64,000 nt of DNA from a virus. Below are positions 43,262-52,800 of the stretch, piece after piece. Below the pieces are notes generated by a model. That model searched no databases, had not been told where the DNA came from, and saw only the letters and a program-made list of their open reading frames with translations. Made by a program: the position numbers and the translations under genes. Numbering within the stretch: the first letter of the stretch is position 1; the number at the start of each line of letters is the position of its first letter. The DNA lies in the IMG/VR virus record IMGVR_UViG_3300033997_000136, positions 1 to 64,000 of that record; one strand, written 5' to 3'.

Positions 43262-44782
43262 ATGGCGAATTTAGTCATTGATTTGGCAGATATTGATGAG
43301 TTAGTGACACGTCGCATCGCTATGGATGTCGTGCGTGGATTCATCAACAAATTTAATCTACCTCATAACACCACTATTTTGTTACCCAATAGCGAACAAG
43401 AAGATGTGTTGTTAAATGTAGAGAACACAGATAAAAACGTTCAAGGGTATTTCTCTCGAATGAAGTTTAAACTGTCTATTGAAGATGTGCATAAAGAAGA
43501 CAAGATTGGGTCAAGTTACGTTCAACGTCATGACTACAAACCTTTGTTTGTTGATAACGAGTTAGGTATCGTTGCGTCTCCGTTGTATGAATACAGAACC
43601 ATGACGATTAACTTTGAAGTGATTACGTCTGACAAAGTAGTGTCTGAAAAGCTTCGTACTCAAATTCAAGAGAAGTTTAAAAATGGTGCTCGTGGGTTTA
43701 TGCATGAAGCAGCGTACAGCTATCCACTACCACTAACATTGTTAGGTATTTTAACACGTATTTACCGTACCACTCGTTTTGATCAAAGTGCTGCTGCAAT
43801 GTCTGCGTGGTTGTATACACACTTAGATGAACAGGTGGCACAAGTCAGTACATCAGCCACAGCAACACCACAGCTGTTTAAGAATGAGGCACAACAGTTA
43901 ATTCAAGGGAAGTGGGATTTCGTTGGTGCTCCTCAAAAGGGTCAGAGTCAGCGAGATGGTACACAACAAACCATCAGCTTCTCGTATGAATTAAACTACG
44001 AGCGACCTTACCAAATTGCGTTAGACTATCCTGAGATAGTTCACAATAAATGGATACCCGCAGAGCTGCGTCCAAAAGAACGTAAGTACAGTTGGTTAGA
44101 AAAGTTATCTATCCCAAGTCGCTTCATTCATTGGATTCACAGCTTCTCGTTTTTAAGTGGTGTTGATTTAAGAGACCAAGGCGTTGCGGTCCCTTACTTT
44201 GTTCAGTGGTTTCCACGGTATTACTTTCCGTACACAGAATCACTATTTCGCATCAACATGATTGTCAATGAAAACAATCTTCGTGAAGTAGGTAATTTAG
44301 GTGACTTAGGTGAAGTTAACTTTAAACCAATCGTTCTTGATTATATTCGGTCGTGTGGGCAAGATATTTTTACCCATCGAAGTTCATTTATTCATGTAAC
44401 GTTATTTGAAGATAACTCATTAAAAGGTCCTGAATCATTAGTCATTGATTCTGACTTGAATGTAAGTACAACGTTCGATATGGATATTAACAAACGGTAT
44501 AATCTCCACATCACTGCGTATTTCTTCTTAAGACACATTCAACCTGCAGCACAAACTGCGATTCGTCGTAACCCAGATTTAGGTCATTTAATTTTAGGTG
44601 GTTTAGATGAACGGTTAAAGACAAACGGTATTCTACCGCTACCTGTGTTTTCAGGTGAGATTGACAAATACGCATTTGACCAGTGCTGTCAGTGGATTGA
44701 ACGTAACGGTACAATCTCCATTGACACCCGTCACACATTGAGTCGTTTTATTGTGGGTGACTATGTATTGATTTCACCGTAA
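43262..44782 (+). CDS. Probable tail/baseplate protein, 506 aa
   Basis: A soluble, beta-rich protein starting at ATG 43262 with GAGGGA before it (the TTG at 43256 is rejected). No catalytic motif; the content is that of a structural protein. It opens a run of four genes (43262, 44811, 46196, 46814) with 28-base or smaller gaps, the last of which looks like a baseplate hub protein, so a tail or baseplate role is likely. Sequence alone does not identify it. Confidence 0.65.
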   Translation: MANLVIDLADIDELVTRRIAMDVVRGFINKFNLPHNTTILLPNSEQEDVLLNVENTDKNVQGYFSRMKFKLSIEDVHKEDKIGSSYVQRHDYKPLFVDNELGIVASPLYEYRTMTINFEVITSDKVVSEKLRTQIQEKFKNGARGFMHEAAYSYPLPLTLLGILTRIYRTTRFDQSAAAMSAWLYTHLDEQVAQVSTSATATPQLFKNEAQQLIQGKWDFVGAPQKGQSQRDGTQQTISFSYELNYERPYQIALDYPEIVHNKWIPAELRPKERKYSWLEKLSIPSRFIHWIHSFSFLSGVDLRDQGVAVPYFVQWFPRYYFPYTESLFRINMIVNENNLREVGNLGDLGEVNFKPIVLDYIRSCGQDIFTHRSSFIHVTLFEDNSLKGPESLVIDSDLNVSTTFDMDINKRYNLHITAYFFLRHIQPAAQTAIRRNPDLGHLILGGLDERLKTNGILPLPVFSGEIDKYAFDQCCQWIERNGTISIDTRHTLSRFIVGDYVLISP

Positions 44783-44810
44783 GATTTTCTTATTTTTAAC
44801 GAGGTAATTT

Positions 44811-46199
44811 ATGGCTTTTGCAACAGATGACGAACAACCTGTGCAACCAGCACCCGTTCCTGCTGTTCAAGATGTACCGACGTATCAGTCAAGTATTATC
44901 CAAACTGCAGATACACCATTAAGTAGCATTTTGCAATACGCAGAAGGCTCACCTACTACGGTGGATTATTATTCACAGATATTAGGTCCTGACCAAGCAC
45001 CTCGTGTGTTTAGTCCTGAATCAAGTAGCGCTGCACAGCACTATCATGAAATAAAAGGATTGCGGGTTTTATTTAACGATGGATTTGACCCACAAAACGT
45101 ACCTGACCAAAACAGCTTTGAAATTGAAGGAACGATTACATTTACACCGGGTACTGTGATACCAAATACGGGTGATGTGGTTGCAGGTGATTTTGGTGAT
45201 GGTCGTGAGTATCTTGCCAGTGTGGGTTTAGTGCGACCACTTAGTGTCACACTCCAAACTGGTTACACGGCTCCTATTCGTATCATTCACTTACAAGAAC
45301 CATTGGTAAAGAAAGAACTTCTTTCACGTGTTAAACGGCGTAGTGTATTTCGTCAAGAACTTTTGACGATGAATCGCAATCCAGTGATAAGCGAAGTCAT
45401 TAATGATTTTATTAGTGAATCCCAACTTATCATGACACGTTTAAAAGCACAGTGGTGTCGTCAGTTTATTTCACGCGATACGCAGTTTATTCTTGTTCCA
45501 GAGCAATCTCAATTAACACATGACCGGTTCATCACCATGGCTGTGTTGCGTGTATTTGGCGTATGGGATAATAGTGAACTACGACACATGTACAATCCGT
45601 CTATGGATAGTCATGGTGTGTTCTCATCGCGTTCACTGTGGAACGTGATTATTGATGGCGATGATTTAGGGAATCAAATTTTTAAACGTGCAGGGTTAGG
45701 TACAACACAATTACTCCGCACACATCCTACAATGCGTTCGCTGTTCTACAGTTCAATCCAGCGTATTGTCGTACCAAAAGACGACCCGTACGATGTTGAC
45801 GATGAATTATCATCACGGAAGTTTCAAGGGTTGGTTGCATTTACAGATAAAACCAATAACCCAATTACATCTGCATTGTTAGGTGAAACGCCAGAAACAT
45901 CAGCAGACGGTGATACTCCTGTATTTGTAGATACAGCACTTCAAACACTCGTTCCAATTAAACCTGTAGTGGTGGACGATTACTACGTTTTATCGTCTGC
46001 ATTTTACGAAGGACGTTTAACTGAGATGTCTCAGTTGGAATACTTTGTGACCATGATGATACGTGGAAAAGACATTCACTACGAAGACGTCTTACCGCTG
46101 TTACGTGCAGCAGGTACATGGGACCCATTAGAACGATTCTACTATCATCCACTTCTAGTGATGTTGGTTGTGTATCTTCAACGGAGAGTGTACTCATGA
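44811..46199 (+). CDS. Probable tail/baseplate protein, 462 aa
   Basis: ACGAGGT precedes the ATG. The first 60 residues are P/Q/T-rich and probably flexible; a beta-rich domain (about 80-170) and a mixed domain follow. Its TGA overlaps the next ATG (ATGA). There is no recognisable motif. Place in the tail gene run and composition support a structural role, possibly in the baseplate. Confidence 0.62.
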   Translation: MAFATDDEQPVQPAPVPAVQDVPTYQSSIIQTADTPLSSILQYAEGSPTTVDYYSQILGPDQAPRVFSPESSSAAQHYHEIKGLRVLFNDGFDPQNVPDQNSFEIEGTITFTPGTVIPNTGDVVAGDFGDGREYLASVGLVRPLSVTLQTGYTAPIRIIHLQEPLVKKELLSRVKRRSVFRQELLTMNRNPVISEVINDFISESQLIMTRLKAQWCRQFISRDTQFILVPEQSQLTHDRFITMAVLRVFGVWDNSELRHMYNPSMDSHGVFSSRSLWNVIIDGDDLGNQIFKRAGLGTTQLLRTHPTMRSLFYSSIQRIVVPKDDPYDVDDELSSRKFQGLVAFTDKTNNPITSALLGETPETSADGDTPVFVDTALQTLVPIKPVVVDDYYVLSSAFYEGRLTEMSQLEYFVTMMIRGKDIHYEDVLPLLRAAGTWDPLERFYYHPLLVMLVVYLQRRVYS

Positions 46200-46786
46200 A
46201 CGTTCCAACGCACCGCAAAGATATGTCACTTGCACAGCGCCTCTGTTTCATCTATTACATCGTAAAGATACCAGAAGCCTTTGTAGATGACCCTATTACA
46301 CAATTGGTAGGTCGTCGAAAAACAGGGAACTCAAAACGTGATGCTGAACTGTCTAAACACATGCGCCCTCGTCAACTGACTATAGCTGAGATGACAAAGC
46401 TCTACTCGGAAGGTTGTCGTCCAATGGATTTTCATCGTCCTAACGATGTAGTTCAAGCGTATGAAGATGTGGTAGATTACTTAGCTGATTTACGCACCCA
46501 GTTTGAAAGCCCTTTTCATAAACCATCGGTTCCTACGGAATACATTGAAAATTTAGATTTGTTTGCAGCCTTTCTTTTTGAAGGCGTTCGTCGCATCGAT
46601 CCAAAATATCAATACCGTGGGAACGCTGCACCTGTGCTTGGTAAGTTTATGGCACGTCGAGCCAATAAACATAAACGGTATATGGATGCATTACAGAAGT
46701 CTATTCGTGATGCAGAAGGGAATCGTGTAGTTCCACAACACCAACCTATCACAGGGTCTATTCTGGAAGCATTAGAAAACAAATAG
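46196..46786 (+). CDS. Hypothetical protein, 196 aa, in tail gene run
   Basis: ATG 46196 overlaps the upstream TGA and follows ACGGAGAG; a frame start at 46118 inside the upstream gene is rejected. The protein is helical and basic, especially at its C-terminus. It is translationally coupled to the preceding structural gene. The family is not known; a small helical protein in this place could be an assembly factor. Confidence 0.65.
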   Translation: MNVPTHRKDMSLAQRLCFIYYIVKIPEAFVDDPITQLVGRRKTGNSKRDAELSKHMRPRQLTIAEMTKLYSEGCRPMDFHRPNDVVQAYEDVVDYLADLRTQFESPFHKPSVPTEYIENLDLFAAFLFEGVRRIDPKYQYRGNAAPVLGKFMARRANKHKRYMDALQKSIRDAEGNRVVPQHQPITGSILEALENK

Positions 46787-46813
46787 TGCTACTTTATTAG
46801 AAAGGTATACTTT

Positions 46814-48196
46814 ATGCGTATCGTTGATACTCCTATTTATTCAGAGTTTTTACAAATATCAAAACAGGGTGAAAAACCTGTTCATTTTGAGAATACGTTT
46901 GAACTCTTAATTGATGGCGAACTTATTAAACCGTTTAAATTACTTTCTGTAGAGATATCTCGCAGATACTGCCCACTTCCATCATCACCGCGTGCTCGCT
47001 ACACGGATAAAATCCAAGTAACTGCACAATTTGGTGAAGGAACCATGCAGCATAAAGTATACCCTAACAAAGAGCGCTTAATCGCAGTATTAACCAAGAA
47101 ATCAGTTGGGGAGGGTGGTACTACCAATAACGCCTCAGAAACGACTACAGAGCGTTACAGAGCGTTTTTATTGGATGGTAAATCTTCTATCTTAGAAAGT
47201 AATGTAACCTTCTCAGATGACGAAGAGACGATGGATAGAGGCGGGTATAAAGTAGTTTATTTTGAACTACTGAATTTATCTGTAGAGCAGTTACGATTGA
47301 TGTCTGCACCTGGACCTTCATTTCGTGACATGAAACTTCAAGACATCTTGTTAGGTGTCTTAACTCTTTCAGCAGGACAGATTGAGTTGCCAGATGAAGA
47401 TAGATTGGAAGGTGTGACTGTAGAGAAAACAAACCATGTTGATGTACGCGACTATGTGTTTGTAGAACAGGGATTACCTTTGATGGATTTTCCAGGTCAT
47501 CTGCAACAATCCATTGGTGTATATTCATCTGGTCTTGGTCACTATATCCAAGGGAAGCGCTGGTATGTGTATCCTGAATACAATTTAAAGCGATATGAAA
47601 TCGCTAAGAAGCGTATGACTGTTTTAAACGTACCTCGTACAGAACTTCCCATGGTTGAGCGCACGTATTTAGACCAAGGTGGAAACTTACTTATTCTGGC
47701 TACAGGGCAAGTAGACCACATTGATGATACGGATTTGCAACAAGTCAACTTTGGTAATAGCGTTCGCTTATTAAAAGGGGATGCTGCATTTAATGGGTTC
47801 TGGGAAATTAAAGACGACAAGGTTGTTGTCGATAAGAGTAAAAACATACATGAAGTCGCTATAGGACAGAGAGAGACTGGAATTAACACAACGTTTATGA
47901 GTGGTGCTAAAACCACCAGTAATATCTTAAACGAAGAATCTAAAGTCGCTCGTCGAATGGGTAGCTTCATTCGCTTCACATGGGAAAACGCAGATGCTGA
48001 TTTAATCACACCTGCGATGCCCGTACGTTACATTTTCATGGTAGGACAAGAACTCGTTACTCTGTATGGAACGTGTGTCTCTGTTGAATGTAAAAAGATT
48101 AATATCAATCAAGGGTCTCAAGCCAATCGATTTATTCAAATGGCAAGTGTGACCTTATTTGTTGAAAAATACACCCTTAAACCAAACAAGGGTTAA
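46814..48196 (+). CDS. Probable baseplate hub protein (gp27/D-like)
   Basis: 460 aa, beta-rich. The N-terminal part resembles hub proteins in which two related barrel domains surround a linker. LMDFPGHLQQSIGV, then GHYIQGKRWYVYP (about 215-255), looks like the hub pattern of a short helix followed by a strand with WYVYP, as I recall it from gp27-type proteins. The C-terminal region is beta-rich again. AGAAAGGT precedes the ATG. The thymidylate kinase gene follows after 12 bases. The match is by eye and could be wrong. Confidence 0.5.
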   Translation: MRIVDTPIYSEFLQISKQGEKPVHFENTFELLIDGELIKPFKLLSVEISRRYCPLPSSPRARYTDKIQVTAQFGEGTMQHKVYPNKERLIAVLTKKSVGEGGTTNNASETTTERYRAFLLDGKSSILESNVTFSDDEETMDRGGYKVVYFELLNLSVEQLRLMSAPGPSFRDMKLQDILLGVLTLSAGQIELPDEDRLEGVTVEKTNHVDVRDYVFVEQGLPLMDFPGHLQQSIGVYSSGLGHYIQGKRWYVYPEYNLKRYEIAKKRMTVLNVPRTELPMVERTYLDQGGNLLILATGQVDHIDDTDLQQVNFGNSVRLLKGDAAFNGFWEIKDDKVVVDKSKNIHEVAIGQRETGINTTFMSGAKTTSNILNEESKVARRMGSFIRFTWENADADLITPAMPVRYIFMVGQELVTLYGTCVSVECKKININQGSQANRFIQMASVTLFVEKYTLKPNKG

Positions 48197-48208
48197 CCGG
48201 AGTTTCTT

Positions 48209-48985
48209 ATGTCAAAAACATCACACGGTAAAATCATTGCATTTGAAGGCCCTGATTTTGTTGGTAAAACAACACTGATATCTGTGGTAAGTGAACATTT
48301 AACAAGTTTAGGTTTTATTGTTCGCGTATTCAGACAACCCGGTGGTACACCGTTTGCTGAAAAATTGAGAACTCTGATGTTAGAAAAGTCAGACACACCA
48401 GCGAACGCTATCGAAATGGCAGCGTGCATGGGTGCATCTCGAATCATTGCAGGACCAACCATTCATGAGTTCGTAAGTGAAAGTGAATTTCATATCGCAT
48501 TAGTTGACCGTTGGTCACTATCAAATCGCATTTATCAATTGTCGCAACAAATAGCTCGGGTTAAACTTAACCCTACGTTTGAAGAATGCAGCATTTTGCA
48601 ACACTTGGCTAAAATCATTACTGATTTAAACCACTGTACGCAACTTCACAGTGATGCGTTAGTGACTATCGTCTTAGATGAAGACGATGCGATTTTAGAT
48701 GAACGTAAAGCGCAAAGCACTCGCACTGATGTTCGGATGAAAGCCTTGGGAGATGTGTTTACAAAAACAATGCGTGAAATGTATCGTGCTTCGTTTAAAG
48801 AACCAGATTCCCACACATTTGACGACGTATTCTTAGGTTCTCCACATCACTTGTTTTTAGGTAATGCGATTCATGTCCACAGCGGTACACGCGGACTGAT
48901 GGAAGTACAATACACTGAGCAGTGGAATGAAAATACTCAGTGGGTGATTCAATTACTTAATCAGGTCAAGTTACTCAACAAATGA
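48209..48985 (+). CDS. tmk: Thymidylate kinase
   Basis: 258 aa. FEGPDFVGKTT (12-22) is the P-loop in the typical FEGxDGxGKTT context, RQPGG (42-46) matches the family R-(E/Q)-PGG loop that binds dTMP, and DRW (100-102) stands where most have DRY/W. A QSTRTDVRMK stretch is a likely lid. It phosphorylates dTMP to dTDP and works with the dCTP deaminase at 24773 towards dTTP supply. The gene sits oddly in a tail gene run, sharing a message with structural genes. CGGAG precedes the ATG. Identification is firm. Confidence 0.9.
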   Translation: MSKTSHGKIIAFEGPDFVGKTTLISVVSEHLTSLGFIVRVFRQPGGTPFAEKLRTLMLEKSDTPANAIEMAACMGASRIIAGPTIHEFVSESEFHIALVDRWSLSNRIYQLSQQIARVKLNPTFEECSILQHLAKIITDLNHCTQLHSDALVTIVLDEDDAILDERKAQSTRTDVRMKALGDVFTKTMREMYRASFKEPDSHTFDDVFLGSPHHLFLGNAIHVHSGTRGLMEVQYTEQWNENTQWVIQLLNQVKLLNK

Positions 48986-48995
48986 GGTCTTACGA

Positions 48996-50369
48996 ATGTT
49001 TTCAAGTATTGAAGCATTTCTACGTAATCAACCGCATAAAGGGCTTCACACAGAAGCCCTTGTTACGATTACTTACAATCAACCTAAAGTAAACAGGTTG
49101 TATGAATCTATCGCGCAACTTCACAGTGAGATTGATTGGTTGTGTACAAAACCATCGTACAGCAACGGATTAAGTTTACAGAAATTTGGATGCACTGTAA
49201 ACGAGTTCGAATGTGCAAGGCAGTATGAATTTGGTTCAAGCTTTGAGAGACGTCCTTTAGTACAGTTTCAAAAACCTGAACTAACTTCAATGGATATCTA
49301 TCCACAGATTCCATATCACGAAACACATCATGTGCTTCAGTATTCAAAAGAGACACTTCACGATATGTATTTGGCGTATCGTTCCCAAGTGTACACAACA
49401 CGACACCCTCACGATTGGAAAGAAGCGTTGTGGGTGCGATTACTTGATGCAAATTTCCATGCGTACAATAATGCTGAATACGCGTTAGCTGATATCTTAG
49501 TTAAAGGGTCAGTACGAGGAATGGTGTGTGAATGGTTTGACTATGATGTCTATCGTGAGTACATGGATTCACCCAATACAGTTTCAAACCTGAAACTCGT
49601 AGAGAAATTCCTATCTGGTGAAAACCCATCTCTTTCATGGGTAGGGTCGTTGTTTCCTACTGCTATTTATAGTGGACATTCCATTGTAGGTCCAAACCGT
49701 CTGGATTTCTTAACCGATAAAGAGATTGAACTGTATCGATTATTAAATCGCACTGGGTATCGTCAACTTACACTGCAAAACACATTGATGTTAACTACGT
49801 TTCCCTATGAAGCGATGCTAAACGTTATTTGTATTGGTGAACGGGATGATAAGTTCTTTGCATCTCATTTAAAATGCGTAGATGAATCTATTGCAGATAA
49901 CAGCAGTGATATTCTTGTTCGTTATGACAAATCACTGGGTGTTATTGATGGGGATTGGTATCTAGACGTAACTCGCTTACAAAGCGCTGTGCTAGTCCAT
50001 GGTGTTTATAAAACGACACTAGGTAAGAAACCATTCAATTGCTTTGACTACACATTTACTCTAAAAGGTGACGTTCTTTATTTGGAAGTTCAGTTACCTA
50101 ATGGATTTGATGATATCTCATTATTTCATCACGTCTATCGAGCAAATGTGTTACTTCATCGAATCACACAATACTTAGGGTTAGTGTTTGGTGAATCTAC
50201 GGTAGTCGCACGTGGTGTCACTGTAGATTACTCAGTCGAATGGAATCTTTTACATGAGTCTGCTGAGCTTTTGTTAAAGCCTTTAGAATCCTCTGTAACA
50301 AGTTTCTATGAAACAAGTACAGTGTGTTACCCTCCTTCTGATAACTTAACAAATGTAGAATGTGAATAG
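48996..50369 (+). CDS. Hypothetical protein, 457 aa
   Basis: A soluble protein of ordinary mixed composition, rich in H, Y and F, starting 10 bases after the thymidylate kinase gene. No motif, membrane segment or repeat is recognised. GAGGT precedes the ATG. Two hairpins follow its stop. Being co-transcribed with tail genes and tmk does not point clearly to a role. Confidence 0.72.
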   Translation: MFSSIEAFLRNQPHKGLHTEALVTITYNQPKVNRLYESIAQLHSEIDWLCTKPSYSNGLSLQKFGCTVNEFECARQYEFGSSFERRPLVQFQKPELTSMDIYPQIPYHETHHVLQYSKETLHDMYLAYRSQVYTTRHPHDWKEALWVRLLDANFHAYNNAEYALADILVKGSVRGMVCEWFDYDVYREYMDSPNTVSNLKLVEKFLSGENPSLSWVGSLFPTAIYSGHSIVGPNRLDFLTDKEIELYRLLNRTGYRQLTLQNTLMLTTFPYEAMLNVICIGERDDKFFASHLKCVDESIADNSSDILVRYDKSLGVIDGDWYLDVTRLQSAVLVHGVYKTTLGKKPFNCFDYTFTLKGDVLYLEVQLPNGFDDISLFHHVYRANVLLHRITQYLGLVFGESTVVARGVTVDYSVEWNLLHESAELLLKPLESSVTSFYETSTVCYPPSDNLTNVECE

Positions 50370-50434
50370 GGAGCTTCGTGCTCCCTCCTCATATGACGGA
50401 AACGTCATTCACTTTTATTTTTTGTTTATTTTTT
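50368..50434 (+). terminator. Double-hairpin terminator
   Basis: AGGGAGC/GCTCCCT (50368-50386) with a TTCGT loop overlaps the end of the gene. ATGACG-GAAA-CGTCAT (50393-50408) has a stable GNRA tetraloop. TTTTATTTTTTGTTTATTTTTTG follows. The repeated T tracts suggest a strong stop. Confidence 0.78.
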
Positions 50435-50450
50435 GCATAAGGAGATTCTT

Positions 50451-50792
50451 ATGCTTTTTTGGCGGGATAACACTTTGTTCGTAATACGCACATTTGATGG
50501 GATATGCACGTGGTTGTTCCTTGTGTTTACACTTGGATTAACAATCACCTATGTGAACATTATTAGTGCAGAGATAGCTCACGTTGTAACTGCAATGTGT
50601 GCCATTGTTTATTTCTCTGTTCGAATGATTATTCACACCTATCGATTGATATTTGTCCTTTATGGCACAAGTTACCCACGTGAACGTTTATACGTCATGT
50701 TGTCGTTACTTGTGTATCCATTTTTATTGTATTCAACAATCATTAAGCGAGTAACGAATACTCGAAGGATGAAACATGAGCACTCTCCCTAA
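50451..50792 (+). CDS. Small multi-pass membrane protein, 113 aa
   Basis: Three hydrophobic segments are visible (about 18-38, 42-62 and 80-98), separated by short basic loops; the tail is basic. ATG 50451 follows AAGGAG; an earlier start at 50433 has none. It is the first of three small overlapping genes (50451, 50776, 50982) after a strong terminator. Holins and other lysis or superinfection proteins have this size and topology, but no sequence match supports any of these. Confidence 0.68.
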   Translation: MLFWRDNTLFVIRTFDGICTWLFLVFTLGLTITYVNIISAEIAHVVTAMCAIVYFSVRMIIHTYRLIFVLYGTSYPRERLYVMLSLLVYPFLLYSTIIKRVTNTRRMKHEHSP

Positions 50793-50985
50793 TTCAACGA
50801 CTCCAGCAAAAACAACTGCACCACCGACCACAACGTCTGCGGAGACTCAGTTCCCCAAAGCAATCAGTGATGCACAGTTTAAAACGGCGTTACCTGTTGT
50901 CGATGTAGGTAAGTTACGCAAACTCACACAGAGTGCGTTTAATTCATCACCTTACGTTAATTCAGTGATGGGAAACACCAAGTGA
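50776..50985 (+). CDS. Hypothetical small protein, 69 aa
   Basis: T/P/A/S-rich N-terminal half, then a short folded-looking segment with KLRKLTQSAFN. GAAGGA precedes the ATG, which lies 17 bases before the end of the membrane protein gene. The ribosome site and overlap support a real gene. Function unknown. Confidence 0.6.
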   Translation: MSTLPNSTTPAKTTAPPTTTSAETQFPKAISDAQFKTALPVVDVGKLRKLTQSAFNSSPYVNSVMGNTK

Positions 50986-51125
50986 AACAAAGTGAAAAGA
51001 AACGACGCGAATTACAATCCACACTGGCTAAGCTTCAAGCGATTAAGCCACGTACTGACTCTGTCGTTGAAAGTATACGTATGGTTCAGATGGAAATCCA
51101 ATTGTTAAGACAACGACGCATATAA
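50982..51125 (+). CDS. Hypothetical small basic helical protein, 47 aa
   Basis: Starts with GTG at 50982, overlapping the previous TGA (GTGA), and reads MKQSEKKRRELQSTLAKLQ onwards, to RQRRI. It has a basic N-terminus and heptad-like L, I and V spacing, so a small coiled-coil helix. TGATGGGA lies before the start. A perfect bidirectional terminator begins two bases after the stop, so it fits neatly as the last gene of the unit. Confidence 0.55.
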   Translation: MKQSEKKRRELQSTLAKLQAIKPRTDSVVESIRMVQMEIQLLRQRRI

Positions 51126-51126
51126 C

Positions 51127-51178
51127 CATGACTGTAGTGGCAAATGCCACTACAGTCATGTATGCTCATTATGAGCAT
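51127..51178. terminator. Bidirectional double hairpin
   Basis: CATGACTGTAGTGGCA and its exact complement (51127-51160, 16 bp, loop AA) are followed by ATGCTCAT/ATGAGCAT (51162-51178). It separates the + unit ending at 51125 from the - strand helicase gene. Confidence 0.82.
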
Positions 51179-51182
51179 TTTA

Positions 51183-52700
51183 TTAATCCCAACTAATCGC
51201 TCCAGCAGAGGCGTTTTCTAATCGATAGATACCACGGTCTTCACCATTGATGTCATCAGGAATATACCCGACTTCAGCAAATGGTAAGAAGAAATGACGA
51301 TGTTCAACAGCGGTGTCTTTTGGTGTACGGTGTTTACCACGATGCACTGCAAGATACGCTTTATTGTTGTGCCTTACAATATCTAAGAAAATCTCTAAGT
51401 CAGCTTCGTTAGCAATCCGTCGTGAAGCATCCCAGTAGTTCTTAGACGCAATCTCCGCTACAAAGTTAGCAACCCCACTACGTTTTACTGTCATCGCTTC
51501 TTGTGATAACTGGTGTGGTGTTACAAACAGAATATCACGAGCCAACATAAAGAGACGTACAGTTTGGAATAACATACGAACTTCTTCACCAGCTACACCA
51601 CCTTGCATTCCTTTCTTATTAATAAGTGCTAAGTAGTCAAAGTAGATGGCTTGTACATCATACCCTTCAGATTCTTTCTCAATGATGAAGTTAAACAAAT
51701 CCATCGCTGTGAAGTTATTCGAATCCAGTAAGAACATCTCCACATGAAAACCAGTAGCCTGTAAACGACTACTAATGTAATCCGCAGCTTCTTGTGGGTC
51801 AATGTCACGTAGATTAACCGCAACACCTGTTTCATTCTCTTTCAGAGCAATGTACATCCGAACTAAATCTTCTTCTGCACGGTTTTCTGATGAGAAATAA
51901 AAGATAGCAGGTTTCTTTTCTGGGTCTTCTACTTCTGGTGTATTGTAGATACATGCATGACGGAATAAGTCATGAACAAAACCTGATTTGTAGTTGTGCG
52001 TTAACGCACCCACAAGTACAGTCATCCCGCGACGGAAGTTGCCAGCATCACCCAACATCTTGTTGACTTTCTGCCACCCTGATTTAAAACCACCCTTACC
52101 TGTATTCTCTTCTTTTGCTTTAGCGATGATATCTGCAAGTGAAGAGGGGTCAGACATGCTGGCTTGGTTTAGAATAAAACTTTTAGCCTGTGGAGACATC
52201 TTGTTTGAATAACTTTCAATTTCCACTAAAACTTCTTCACGAAGTGCTTGCCAATTCTGTTCAGCACCTTGGTAGAACAATTTGCGATAGGCTTTATTGA
52301 TAGCGTCTTTAAATCCCATCAAATCTAAGTACGCGTGCAGCTCTTCACGAAGCTTCTTTGCTATCCGCTGTAAGTGAGCAGGTTCTAATTCTAAATACTT
52401 CTGGATAGGTTCTAATGCTTCGTACAACGTCAAATCCTGACCAACGTCTACACGAAGTTGTTGCATCACTAACTCAACCTCAAACCCTTCTCGGCTTTTA
52501 TTGGTGGCTAGTTCATAAATGGTTTGACGGATATTCATAATGGCGAAACGACCGACATCCGTTTCACTCACTTGCTCAGGTAGTTTTAATTTTTCTAAAC
52601 AGCGAAGAATAAGGTCTGTGGATTTGAATTCACCACCTGTTAATTTGTTCTCACAGATAAGAAGAGTAGCTGCTTTGACAAGAATCGATTTGGTATCCAT
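51183..52700 (-). CDS. DnaB-like replicative helicase with altered P-loop
   Basis: 505 aa. The N-terminal 170 residues are helical, as in DnaB-type proteins. The RecA-like domain begins near 200 (GKGGFKSGWQKVNKMLG). The P-loop reads GALTHNYKSG (231-240): the usual Gly before Lys is Tyr. FYFSSENRAEE (267-277) corresponds to motif H1a, IYFDYLALI (352-360) to Walker B, and TPHQLSQE (394-401) to the QLS/R motif H3. It should unwind DNA ahead of the phage polymerase. ATG 52700 has TGGA at 8 bases; ATG 52709 is possible. It stands alone on its strand. Confidence 0.83.
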   Translation of the reverse strand: MDTKSILVKAATLLICENKLTGGEFKSTDLILRCLEKLKLPEQVSETDVGRFAIMNIRQTIYELATNKSREGFEVELVMQQLRVDVGQDLTLYEALEPIQKYLELEPAHLQRIAKKLREELHAYLDLMGFKDAINKAYRKLFYQGAEQNWQALREEVLVEIESYSNKMSPQAKSFILNQASMSDPSSLADIIAKAKEENTGKGGFKSGWQKVNKMLGDAGNFRRGMTVLVGALTHNYKSGFVHDLFRHACIYNTPEVEDPEKKPAIFYFSSENRAEEDLVRMYIALKENETGVAVNLRDIDPQEAADYISSRLQATGFHVEMFLLDSNNFTAMDLFNFIIEKESEGYDVQAIYFDYLALINKKGMQGGVAGEEVRMLFQTVRLFMLARDILFVTPHQLSQEAMTVKRSGVANFVAEIASKNYWDASRRIANEADLEIFLDIVRHNNKAYLAVHRGKHRTPKDTAVEHRHFFLPFAEVGYIPDDINGEDRGIYRLENASAGAISWD

Positions 52701-52800
52701 GAATAACATCCATTGCGTTCAGATAGTAATTAGTATGAGTCTATGACATTTACGTCTATAAAATCATCTGGGTGTGTATTTTTTTAAATGGAGCAACTTT

